Shown here piece by piece: positions 36,976-45,031 of a stretch of 64,000 nt of DNA. Position 1 is the first letter of the stretch; every line of letters begins with the position of its first letter. The notes below the pieces were generated by a model, which was not told where the DNA came from, did no database searches, and saw only the letters and a list, made by a program, of their open reading frames with translations. The DNA is from Bifidobacterium colobi. Lineage in GTDB: Bacteria; Actinomycetota; Actinomycetes; Actinomycetales; Bifidobacteriaceae. The DNA is taken from assembly GCF_018555455.1 (NCBI RefSeq), contig NZ_JAFEJU010000003.1, forward strand, positions 62,001 to 126,000, read 5' to 3'. Both the position numbers and the translations under genes were made by a program.

Positions 36976-38720
36976 AGCGCGGACTCCTTGAGTAATTCGC
37001 GGGCATGGTCGAGAGAGGCTTCGGATTCGGAGCCGGAGAGCATGCGGGCAATCTCATGCACACGGGACTCGTCAGCGACCTCATCCACGGTGGTCACCAC
37101 ACCGATGGCATCATCATCGGCATCCGGCGGAATCTTGGTGACGACAAATTGGCTGTCCGCCCACGAGGCGACCTGCGCCAAATGCGTTACCACAATCACC
37201 TGAGAGGTGCGAGCCAACCGAGCCAAACGCTTGCCCAACTCCACCGCGGCCTTACCGCCGACGCCGGCATCGACTTCGTCAAAGATGAACGTCATGCTGG
37301 CAACGTCGTCCGAGTCGGAAGACGTATTCGACTCACCGGCATGCATATCCGCAGCCGAAAGCTCCAGAGCAAGCATCAATCGACTCAATTCGCCGCCGGA
37401 CGCGCTTTTGCCCATCGCCAGCTGCGGCGAGCCTTCATACGGAGTGAACAGGAAGGCGATGGCATCGCCGCCATTCGCATCCAATGCATCATCACCACTG
37501 CGCGGCGTGACGCGAATCTCCAGCGAAGCCCCCGACATGGCCAAGGATTCCAATTCGCCGGTCACACGCTCAGCAAGACGCTTGCCGGCTTCAGCGCGCA
37601 CCGCACTTAATGCGGCGGCGGCGGCAACGGCTTTGCCATGCAATACGTCACGTTCGGCTTCCAATTCCGAAAGCTTTTCGGGCGATGCGTCCAAATCCTC
37701 GATTTCATACACCGCTTTGTCTCGCCATGCGATGACGTCTTCCAACGTCGGCCCCCAGCGGCGGGTCAGTTCACCAAGCTCATGAATGCGCGCATTCAAC
37801 GTGTCCAGATCCGCATCGCCGAAATCCTCGTCCAAATGACCGGACAATGCGAACACCACATCCTGCAATTCCGCATTCAACGATTCCAGTCGTTCGGCAA
37901 GCTCTCCGAAATCACCGGCGGCGTGAATGCCACGCAACGCCTGCGCCGCCTGCAGTAGCAGATCCGAGGCGCCGGCACCATCGGAAGACGCGTCGAATTC
38001 CATTTGCGAAGAATCCAATGCGGCGAGCGCGCGGGACACTCCTTCGGCGATGTCCGCCGCGTTCTCAATGCGATCGCGTTTCGCTTTGAGCTCTTCGTCC
38101 TCACCGGGTTGCGGATTGACTTCGTTGATATGCTCGACTGATTCGCGCAGGTAATCGGCACGCTGGCGTGCTGAGGATTCCTGCGAGCGCAAACGCTGCA
38201 GCTTGTCTTCCAAAGCGGCGAGCGCATGCCAAGCCTCACGATAGGCGTTCAGTTCCCTATCGTCACCGGCGGCATGATCCAGGAATTCGCGCTGGCGTGA
38301 TGCCGAAGCGATTTTCAGCTGCTCGGTTTGGCCATGAATGGTGACCAATTCGCCGGCGACGCTGGCCAGTACGGATTTCGGTACGCTTTTGCCTCCCAGT
38401 ACGGCCCGCGAACGGCCTGCGGCTTTGACGGTCCGGGAAAGGAACAGTTCACCATCGTCCGGTTCAACACCGGCTTCCTGCGCAACGGCGGCGGCAGAGG
38501 CTTCGTCAGACACGGCGAAAATGCCTTGGGCCCATGCCTCATCCGCACCGGCGGTGACGCGTCCGGCATCGGCCGGGCCACCGGAGATCAGATTCAGTGC
38601 CGAAAGCAGCATGGATTTGCCGGCACCGGTTTCGCCGGTGATGGCGGTCATGCCGGGGGCCGGTGTAATGGTCGCTTCATGGATCGGGCCGAGGTTGCGG
38701 ATATCAAGCTCTTCGAGCAT
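36972..38720 (-). CDS. recN: DNA repair protein RecN
   Basis: 582 residues, SMC-like: Walker A TGETGAGKSMLLSAL (29-36), long coiled coils in the middle, ABC-type signature SGGELSRLMLALEL, and Walker B FIFDEVDAGVGGKAA. It acts in double-strand break repair. The start lies 3 bases after the nadK stop, continuing the nadK-recN order seen in mycobacteria. Confidence 0.97.
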   Translation of the reverse strand: MLEELDIRNLGPIHEATITPAPGMTAITGETGAGKSMLLSALNLISGGPADAGRVTAGADEAWAQGIFAVSDEASAAAVAQEAGVEPDDGELFLSRTVKAAGRSRAVLGGKSVPKSVLASVAGELVTIHGQTEQLKIASASRQREFLDHAAGDDRELNAYREAWHALAALEDKLQRLRSQESSARQRADYLRESVEHINEVNPQPGEDEELKAKRDRIENAADIAEGVSRALAALDSSQMEFDASSDGAGASDLLLQAAQALRGIHAAGDFGELAERLESLNAELQDVVFALSGHLDEDFGDADLDTLNARIHELGELTRRWGPTLEDVIAWRDKAVYEIEDLDASPEKLSELEAERDVLHGKAVAAAAALSAVRAEAGKRLAERVTGELESLAMSGASLEIRVTPRSGDDALDANGGDAIAFLFTPYEGSPQLAMGKSASGGELSRLMLALELSAADMHAGESNTSSDSDDVASMTFIFDEVDAGVGGKAAVELGKRLARLARTSQVIVVTHLAQVASWADSQFVVTKIPPDADDDAIGVVTTVDEVADESRVHEIARMLSGSESEASLDHARELLKESAL

Positions 38721-38723
38721 TAC

Positions 38724-39737
38724 TCAAGCCACCTCATTCTGGTGTACAGCATTCGAAGTATTCGAGGTATTCGAGGTATTCGAAGCATTCGCATCATCAG
38801 CAGCATGCTGCATATCAGTTTCAGCCTCATCGTGATGCTGCGATGCGTGCGCGGATGCTTCGCGCGCGTGCTCGCGCCAGCCGACCACCGGCAGATCGAA
38901 CTTGGATACCAAACGATTGGTGAACGGTACGCCGGAGAGTCGTGCCAAACGCAAGGTATCACGCGACTCGCGCACAATCACCCTTGTGCCCTGCGGTAGC
39001 GCGCGCTGCCGGCGCCCGTCGCAGCAAATCCAGCCTTCGGACATGGATTCGTCCAGAATGTCAATGGAGAAGGTCGATCCCGATCCGATGATCAGCGGAC
39101 GGGCGAACAGTGCATGCGCCGCCAATGGAATCAATTGCAATGCCTTAACGTTCGGCCAGATCACCGGGCCTCCCGCGGAGAAGGCATATGCGGTGGAACC
39201 GGTGGGCGTGGAGACAATCACACCATCAGCACCGAACGAATTCATTTCCACATCGTCCACGCGAATGGACAGTTCAACCATTTTGCCGCGATCCGCGCGT
39301 TCCAGCGTGATATCATTCAACGCCCAATCCTCAATAGGCTCCGTTGCGCCCGGCAGCCAGACGTCCACGTGCGCAATCATGCGTTCATCGATGCTGTAAT
39401 CATGTTCGGCGACACGGCGAATCGCCTCGTCAATCTGGAAGCTTTCGAATTCGGCAAGGAATCCCACGTGCCCCATGTTGACGCCCAAAATCGGCACCTG
39501 TGTGCAGTGTACAAGCTCGGCGGCGCGCAGAATCGTGCCGTCGCCGCCCAAAACCACCACGATTTCCGTGTCGTCGGGCACGGCGGGAGGCTGTACGCCG
39601 AAGTCCGGAGCCTCGGTGTTGTCGATGATCGTCACGTCGAACCCTGCCACCCGCAGCTGGCTTACCGCCTCGGACACCACGGTTCCGGACTGCCTGAGCC
39701 TCGTATGCGTCACCACTACCGCATTGCGCTTGGCCAT
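38724..39737 (-). CDS. nadK: NAD kinase
   Basis: 337 residues: catalytic GGDGT (64-68) in VVLGGDGTILRAAEL, NMGHVGFLAEF, and VSTPTGSTAYAFSAGGPVI. It phosphorylates NAD to NADP. The C-terminal ~50 residues (after WREHAREASAH) are an added low-complexity tail containing SNTSNTSNTSN encoded by a 9-bp tandem repeat. GAGGAGGAACCC precedes the ATG. Confidence 0.97.
   Translation of the reverse strand: MAKRNAVVVTHTRLRQSGTVVSEAVSQLRVAGFDVTIIDNTEAPDFGVQPPAVPDDTEIVVVLGGDGTILRAAELVHCTQVPILGVNMGHVGFLAEFESFQIDEAIRRVAEHDYSIDERMIAHVDVWLPGATEPIEDWALNDITLERADRGKMVELSIRVDDVEMNSFGADGVIVSTPTGSTAYAFSAGGPVIWPNVKALQLIPLAAHALFARPLIIGSGSTFSIDILDESMSEGWICCDGRRQRALPQGTRVIVRESRDTLRLARLSGVPFTNRLVSKFDLPVVGWREHAREASAHASQHHDEAETDMQHAADDANASNTSNTSNTSNAVHQNEVA
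38749..38793 (-). repeat. 9-bp tandem repeat in the 3' end of nadK
   Basis: Five units of G[T/C]ATTCGA[G/A], the middle three GTATTCGA[G/A]. Each unit encodes Ser-Asn-Thr or Ser-Asn-Ala, so gain or loss of units keeps the frame. Confidence 0.85.
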
Positions 39738-40002
39738 GGGTTCCTCCTCTTCAATGTCGCAGCGAACGGCTGCACCTAGTCACCATCCTAACCGGCGAAC
39801 AAGCCATGCAACAGCATTACGCCCAAACCCATACGTGAGCAACAGCACAAGAACTTCCACGGAGTCGATTATCGTAAGGGGGCGGCATACAATAGCTTTC
39901 GTCCGCATTCGTGCAGAAAACGTGCAGAATGCAGAATACTCGTGCACGGCATGGTGCGGACGAACCGGAGTACACGAACACTGTGAGGAAGAAACAGGGA
40001 CC

Positions 40003-41487
40003 ATGGCCAACGACTTCGATGAATCCTTCCTCAATAAACAGGATTCACAAGGATTAGCCTGGTGGTTCGCCAACGACAAACTCAACGCCAACGACACCGC
40101 CAAATCCAAAGCGGAGATTCGCGCGGCCCGGCGCATTCGTCGTATCGGTCTCACCGACCGACTGCTGAGCCATCCCGGTCGACTCTCCATCCTGTATTTC
40201 CTCGTACTCATCGTCATCGTCACCCTACTGCTTCTGCTGCCGTTCTCCACCCATGATTGGGTGTTCACCAACTTCCCCGTCGCGTTCTTCACCGCAGTCT
40301 CCGCACTGTCGACGTGCGGCATTCCGGTGGTGAACACCGCGCAATACTGGTCGATGTTCGGCCAGGTCGTGATTCTGTTCTCCATCCAGTTCGGCGGTCT
40401 CGGCGTCATGACCTTCGCCTCGATGGTGGCGCTCGGCGCATCCCGCCGTCTCAAAGTCTCCCAACGTATGCTCACCGCAAGCGAACTGGGCACCACGAAG
40501 CTTTCCGAGATTAAAAGCGTTCTGTCTGTGGTGTTCGGCACCTTCGCCATCGCCGAAAGCCTCACGTTCGCACTGCTGCTGCCCGAACTGTTCCGCGTGA
40601 ATCATGGCCAGATCGGCCGCACCTTATGGCAGGCCCTGTTCTATGCGGTCTCCGCCTACAACAACACCGGTTTCACCCCGGATGCCACCGGCCTGCATAT
40701 CAATCGTTGGGGTGTGGGTCTGCCGATTCTGCTCAGTGCATTCGTCGGCACGCTCGGTTTCCCTGTGGTGTTGAACGTGGTGCAATGCGCGCGCAAACGA
40801 CTTAGTCCCAAACGTTGGACGCTGCACACCAAGCTCACGTTGACCACCACCGGTCTGCTGGTGTTCGCATCCCTGGTCTGGTTCCTGCTGGTCGAATGGG
40901 GTAACGCCGCACTGTTCCCCGCCGACGATCCCAGTATGAAACTGCGCCGCGCGCTGTCCGCCGCCGTGATGCCACGTTCGGCCGGCTTCGATATCTCCTG
41001 GGTGCCTGAAGTCTCCAACGAGACCAAGGCGTTCATGAGCCTGCTCATGTTCATCGGCGCCGGATCGTCCTCCACTGCTGGCGGCATCCGCGTCACCACA
41101 TTCGCCGTCATCGTACTGATTTGCGCCGCATCCTTCACCGGTCACCGAGATGTGACCGTGTTCCGTCGCCGTATTCCGCGCCGTATTCAAATGACCGCGG
41201 TCTCCGTGACCACCGCCTGCTTCTTCCTCGTGTTCGTCGGTGCGGTGTCGCTGATGTTCGTGACCGGCTGCAATTTCGTGGATGCCATGTTCGAGGCGTG
41301 TTCCGCGTTCTCGCTCGGCGGTTATTCGGTTGGTGTTGCGAACGCCGGCAATCCGGCATGCCTGTTCATTCTTGCGGCGGAGATGATTGTAGGCCGACTC
41401 GGGCCATTGACCATCGCCTATTCGATCAGCAGGCCGATGGCTCCCGAGCCCATCCGTTATCCGCAGGAGAATATCATCGTCGGCTGA
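40003..41487 (+). CDS. TrkH/KtrB-family potassium transporter subunit
   Basis: 494 residues with a ~55-residue charged N-terminus and about ten membrane segments in four M1-P-M2 repeats. The four pore loops are visible as ALSTCGIPVV, AYNNTGFTP, MPRSAGFDIS and SAFSLGGYSVG; each supplies a filter glycine. It takes up K+ with the cytosolic RCK partner encoded next. The ATG at 40003 follows GAGGAAG; the in-frame sequence upstream (to 39475) lies opposite nadK. A possible -10 TACAAT lies at 39888-39893. Confidence 0.94.
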   Translation: MANDFDESFLNKQDSQGLAWWFANDKLNANDTAKSKAEIRAARRIRRIGLTDRLLSHPGRLSILYFLVLIVIVTLLLLLPFSTHDWVFTNFPVAFFTAVSALSTCGIPVVNTAQYWSMFGQVVILFSIQFGGLGVMTFASMVALGASRRLKVSQRMLTASELGTTKLSEIKSVLSVVFGTFAIAESLTFALLLPELFRVNHGQIGRTLWQALFYAVSAYNNTGFTPDATGLHINRWGVGLPILLSAFVGTLGFPVVLNVVQCARKRLSPKRWTLHTKLTLTTTGLLVFASLVWFLLVEWGNAALFPADDPSMKLRRALSAAVMPRSAGFDISWVPEVSNETKAFMSLLMFIGAGSSSTAGGIRVTTFAVIVLICAASFTGHRDVTVFRRRIPRRIQMTAVSVTTACFFLVFVGAVSLMFVTGCNFVDAMFEACSAFSLGGYSVGVANAGNPACLFILAAEMIVGRLGPLTIAYSISRPMAPEPIRYPQENIIVG

Positions 41488-41555
41488 GTCAGTCGGTTGA
41501 TTATGCTTGATTCCAATACATCGTCTAGTACATCGTTTTGCAAGGAAGGTTCATT

Positions 41556-42218
41556 ATGGCATCCAAACCAAGTGGCAGCAAAAGCGTTCTGGTCATTGGC
41601 CTAGGACGATTTGGCGGCTCGGTGGCCTCCACATTGGATGCCATGGGGCAGGATGTGCTCGCGGTCGATAAAAAACCTGAAATCGTGGCACGCTGGTCCG
41701 CTCACCTGCCCACGATTCAGGCGGACATGACCGATGTGATGGCCATCGAACAGATCGATGCCTCCCAGTTCGATACGGCGGTGGTGGCCATCGGCGACAG
41801 TATCGAAGCATCGGTGATCATTACCGGCAATCTGCTGGATGCCGGCATCTCCGACCTGTGGGCCAAGTCCGTGTCCCAGGAGCATGCCCGTATTCTGCAG
41901 CGTATCGGCGCACGCCATATCATCAACGCGGAAACCGACGCTGGCAAGCGTGTAGGCCATTTGGTGGCCGGCAACTATCTTGATTACATCGAAATCGATG
42001 GCCCTTACACGGTAGTGAAGATTCACACGCCGCTCTATGCCGTGGGCCGTTCCATCGAAGACGTGCAGGTGCACGATAAGTACGGCGTCACCGTGGTGGG
42101 CATCAAGGCTCCCGGCAAGGAGTTCCAGTATGGTTCCCGTGAACTGGTGATGCACCGTAACGATGAGCTCATCATCATGGGCAAGCAAGATCAGATCGAT
42201 CACTTCATCCAAGGCTGA
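41556..42218 (+). CDS. KtrA/TrkA-type RCK regulator of potassium uptake
   Basis: 220 residues: RCK_N Rossmann domain with nucleotide motif VIGLGRFGGSVA and VDKKPEIV, then an RCK_C domain (ELVMHRNDELIIMGKQDQIDHF). KtrA octamers gate the KtrB channel according to ATP/ADP or c-di-AMP. The ATG follows AAGGAAGG at 41541-41548. 68 bases after the membrane subunit, same operon. Confidence 0.95.
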   Translation: MASKPSGSKSVLVIGLGRFGGSVASTLDAMGQDVLAVDKKPEIVARWSAHLPTIQADMTDVMAIEQIDASQFDTAVVAIGDSIEASVIITGNLLDAGISDLWAKSVSQEHARILQRIGARHIINAETDAGKRVGHLVAGNYLDYIEIDGPYTVVKIHTPLYAVGRSIEDVQVHDKYGVTVVGIKAPGKEFQYGSRELVMHRNDELIIMGKQDQIDHFIQG

Positions 42219-42325
42219 GACCCACAACACGATCATCGCTGTGCCTCCTTCTTTGTGCATTGCCACATGAGCTTCATATCTTGCGCTTATGCTGGTGAGT
42301 GAAGCCCAATGAAGGGGGTACAGCG

Positions 42326-43063
42326 ATGTACGAAAACACGGGCAATACCATGGTGCATAGTGGCACTTATGGCTTTATTGATATAGAAGACGAGACCGAA
42401 TTCTCTTCAGGAGTTCGATTCCGAACCACGATGGTGGAAGGCACGCTGGAAGCCGACGAGATTCAAGGCGACGACCTGATCATGGACAACGGCACCGTGC
42501 GATGTACCGGGCCCATCCACGTGCATAGCATCAGTGGATGTGGCACATTGATGACGGAAGGCGATATCGTCTGCGAGAACATCGCCCTGACCGGCAATCT
42601 CAAATCATTTGGCAATATTCGCTGCTCGGGAGATCTGTCGCTTACCGGGCAATTACGCAACACCCATCGCATCAGCGCCGATGCCGTGTACCTGTGCGGA
42701 GTGCTCCAAGGCCATGATGTCGAAGGCCATATTCTGCACATGGAACCGTTGCGCAGCAATATGTATGCTCGGTTCGGCATGCCGGATTATCAGGCGCGCA
42801 GCCGTATTACCGCCATTCACGCCAATGATGTGGAGGCTCAGGAGCTCAGCTGCAAAACAATGCGGGCGGATGTCATTGCTTTACGCGATGGCTCCGCAGT
42901 GGAAAGCGCCATGTGCTCCACCACATTGATGATTGATCATTCTTCGAATGTGCTCATTATTACCGGCACGTGCCGGCGCATTCATACCCGTACTGCGTAC
43001 AGCAGGTATTCGGCATTACCGTGCGTACCTTCAATGGGACTGTCCGCCGTGGCCTTGACCTGA
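42326..43063 (+). CDS. Bactofilin-like beta-helical protein
   Basis: 245 residues from MYENTGNTMVHSG. From ~25 to ~135 it shows short repeating strands with alternating hydrophobics and turn glycines (VEGTLEADEIQGDDLIMDNG, TEGDIVCENIALTGNLKSFG, RCSGDLSLTGQLRNTHRISA), as in right-handed beta helices of the bactofilin/polymer-forming class. I do not see a full family signature. GGGGG at 42313-42317 supports the start. Its last 82 bases run tail-to-tail into tlyA; the final ~27 residues are antisense to the tlyA end and may have been gained by loss of a stop. Confidence 0.7.
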   Translation: MYENTGNTMVHSGTYGFIDIEDETEFSSGVRFRTTMVEGTLEADEIQGDDLIMDNGTVRCTGPIHVHSISGCGTLMTEGDIVCENIALTGNLKSFGNIRCSGDLSLTGQLRNTHRISADAVYLCGVLQGHDVEGHILHMEPLRSNMYARFGMPDYQARSRITAIHANDVEAQELSCKTMRADVIALRDGSAVESAMCSTTLMIDHSSNVLIITGTCRRIHTRTAYSRYSALPCVPSMGLSAVALT

Positions 43064-43755
43064 AGATGATGCTGGCCCGCGCATGCCACTACGGTGTCCA
43101 GCGCCTGCCGACGCAATGCCGGGTCTTCCACAATGCCGTTCTTGCCAAGCCCCGATCGGCCGACTTCGAACTGTGGCTTGACGAGCAGTACCATTTCCGC
43201 CCTGGGCTGTGTGATTCTCTCAATCACCGGAATCACATAGGTGAGCGAGATGAAGGATACATCCGAGACGATGAGCTCAGGTGTATACGGCAAATCCTCA
43301 CGGTGAACTTCGCGCACATTTACGCCGCTCATCTCAATGACGCGATTGTCTTTGGCGATACGGGGGTCAAGCTGCCCGTGTCCAACGTCCAGCGCGATGA
43401 CCTGTGCCGCTCCCCTACGCAGAAGCACATCGGTGAAACCGCCGGTGGATGCGCCGATATCGAGGCACTGCTTACCTTGCGGCGAGTGAAGACCATCATC
43501 GGCAAACGCGTCGAATGCACCAATCAGCTTATAGGCGCCACGGGAAACATAATCATCGCCCTTGTCCACGGCAAGTTCGCTATGCGCGGCCTTGACCATG
43601 AACGATGGTTTGGTGATGGTCTGCCCGTCAACGCGCACGTGACCGGCTTTGATCAGGCGTTGCGCCTTGGCTCGTGATTCCACTAAGCCCGAGGCCACCA
43701 GCATCATGTCAAGCCGGTCGAGCGGCGTGGAGGGATCAAGAGACTGTTGAGACAT
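42982..43755 (-). CDS. tlyA: TlyA-family rRNA 2'-O-methyltransferase
   Basis: 257 residues: N-terminal S4 RNA-binding domain (LDMMLVASGLVESRAKAQRL, KAGHVRVDG) and FtsJ-type methyltransferase with SAM motif CLDIGASTGGFTDVLL and ALDVGHGQLDPRI, ending EGTHGNAEYLLYAV. TlyA methylates 16S/23S rRNA ribose at sites bound by capreomycin in mycobacteria; the name hemolysin is historical. It follows the 49-residue protein gene by 60 bases. Confidence 0.95.
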   Translation of the reverse strand: MSQQSLDPSTPLDRLDMMLVASGLVESRAKAQRLIKAGHVRVDGQTITKPSFMVKAAHSELAVDKGDDYVSRGAYKLIGAFDAFADDGLHSPQGKQCLDIGASTGGFTDVLLRRGAAQVIALDVGHGQLDPRIAKDNRVIEMSGVNVREVHREDLPYTPELIVSDVSFISLTYVIPVIERITQPRAEMVLLVKPQFEVGRSGLGKNGIVEDPALRRQALDTVVACAGQHHLQVKATADSPIEGTHGNAEYLLYAVRV

Positions 43756-43815
43756 AGGTTTCCCTCAAATCATTGGGCATGAATGGCTCTGCCGAACGGA
43801 TATCTACGCGGATAT

Positions 43816-43965
43816 CTACTGACGAGTGGCATCCAGCTCATGCTGCAATGCGGACAATGCATCGTTGAACGCCTTGAGCTTGCTGCTCTCATCTTTCGAA
43901 TCCAGATCGGCAAGCTCGGGGAATCGTTGGACGATGGGTGTGCGTTCGGATGCATGGTCCGTCAT
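43816..43965 (-). CDS. Conserved-position 49-residue small protein
   Basis: 49 residues beginning MTDHASERTPIVQRFPELAD and ending LSALQHELDATRQ; acidic N-half and an amphipathic helix. AAGGA lies 7 bases before the ATG. It sits between the HAD-IIA phosphatase and tlyA, the same place where mycobacteria carry the small gene Rv1693, so I consider it a real gene; homology at sequence level is not tested. Function unknown. Confidence 0.8.
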   Translation of the reverse strand: MTDHASERTPIVQRFPELADLDSKDESSKLKAFNDALSALQHELDATRQ

Positions 43966-43986
43966 GTCATGTCCTTCAAATCGGTC

Positions 43987-45021
43987 TTAGAGCGTGAACA
44001 ATGGGATGGTACCCGAGTCGAGATCCGCGCCCTTGTCCGCAGCCTCCCAAGCCGCGCATATGGCGGCGCGCAAGGCATCGATGCTGTGATTGTCACTGAC
44101 CTGCACCTTGCCGTTTTCATACCAAGCGCTGGCATTGCGGCACTCCCAGGTACCATCCTCGGTGCGCATCGGCTCAGGCTGTGCCTCGGAAAGTTCGCGT
44201 AAATCCTTGGCGACGAACGTAGGCCGTAGGTGTGCGGGGGCGAGCATCAGCTCCGTGGGATTGGTGACTCCGGTCAGCACGGCCAGGGAATCATAGCCGC
44301 CACGGTTGCCTGCCTCAATATCCGTATCCAGACGGTCGCCGATGGCAATGGAGGATTCCTTGGGTACCAGATCATGGCCTTCGGCGGCGTTCAATTCGCG
44401 CGCTTCGTCATACATGTAGGCTTCCGGCTTGCCGGCCGAAGCCACCGGCTCGACACCGGTGGCGGCAATCACGGCCTTGATCATTGAACCGCAGCCCGGC
44501 GCAATGCCGAGCTCGCGTGGAATCGTCAGATCCCTATTGGTAACGAAGTAGACGGCTCCGGCTTCCACGGCAAAAGCCACATCGGCCATCATCTGCCAGG
44601 TCATCTGCGGATACCAGCCTTGGATGACAGCATCAGGCTGGTCGATGGGACCGTCCACAATGGTCAGCCCATTGCGTTTCACTTCCTCACGCAGATGCTC
44701 GGCGCCCAATACCTGCACACGCGCACCAGCCGGCATCTTCTTGGCCACCATGCGTGCGGCGACCACCGAGGAGGTAATCACCTGCCAGGGCTCTACCGTC
44801 AGGCCGAAACCATTGAGCTGGTCGGCCACCACATGCTGGAATCGCGAGGAGTTGTTGGTGGTGTACTCGATGGTCATGCCAGCGCGTTCCGCGGCCTGAA
44901 TCGATTCGGCCGCGTATTCAACCGGGTTCTTGCCTCGGTACACCACACCATCGAGATCAAGCAGCGCGAGCTGATAGGTCTCGGCAAGACTGCGACTGGT
45001 TCCTTTGAGGAAACGGGTCAT
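43987..45021 (-). CDS. HAD-IIA family phosphatase (NagD/phosphoglycolate phosphatase-like)
   Basis: About 344 residues: motif I LALLDLDGVVYRG, motif II EYTTNNSSR, C2-type cap, VTNRDLTIPREL, GKPEAYMYDEA and motif IV AIGDRLDTDIEAGNRGGYDS. Cleaves phosphate from sugar or glycerol phosphates; substrate unknown. The C-terminal ~60 residues (VAKDLRELSEAQPEP on) are an added region also seen in the mycobacterial neighbour of tlyA. The start MTRFLKG at 45021 comes 10 bases after the TPR gene stop; a longer in-frame extension to 45261 is the acidic-repeat coding DNA in another frame. Confidence 0.92.
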   Translation of the reverse strand: MTRFLKGTSRSLAETYQLALLDLDGVVYRGKNPVEYAAESIQAAERAGMTIEYTTNNSSRFQHVVADQLNGFGLTVEPWQVITSSVVAARMVAKKMPAGARVQVLGAEHLREEVKRNGLTIVDGPIDQPDAVIQGWYPQMTWQMMADVAFAVEAGAVYFVTNRDLTIPRELGIAPGCGSMIKAVIAATGVEPVASAGKPEAYMYDEARELNAAEGHDLVPKESSIAIGDRLDTDIEAGNRGGYDSLAVLTGVTNPTELMLAPAHLRPTFVAKDLRELSEAQPEPMRTEDGTWECRNASAWYENGKVQVSDNHSIDALRAAICAAWEAADKGADLDSGTIPLFTL

Positions 45022-45031
45022 GCTCGCGTGC

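Noticed and set aside
39738..40002. Possible c-di-AMP riboswitch before the potassium genes
   Set aside because: I could not match the conserved ydaO-type segments; only a candidate -10 and short CGTGCAGAA repeats are visible.
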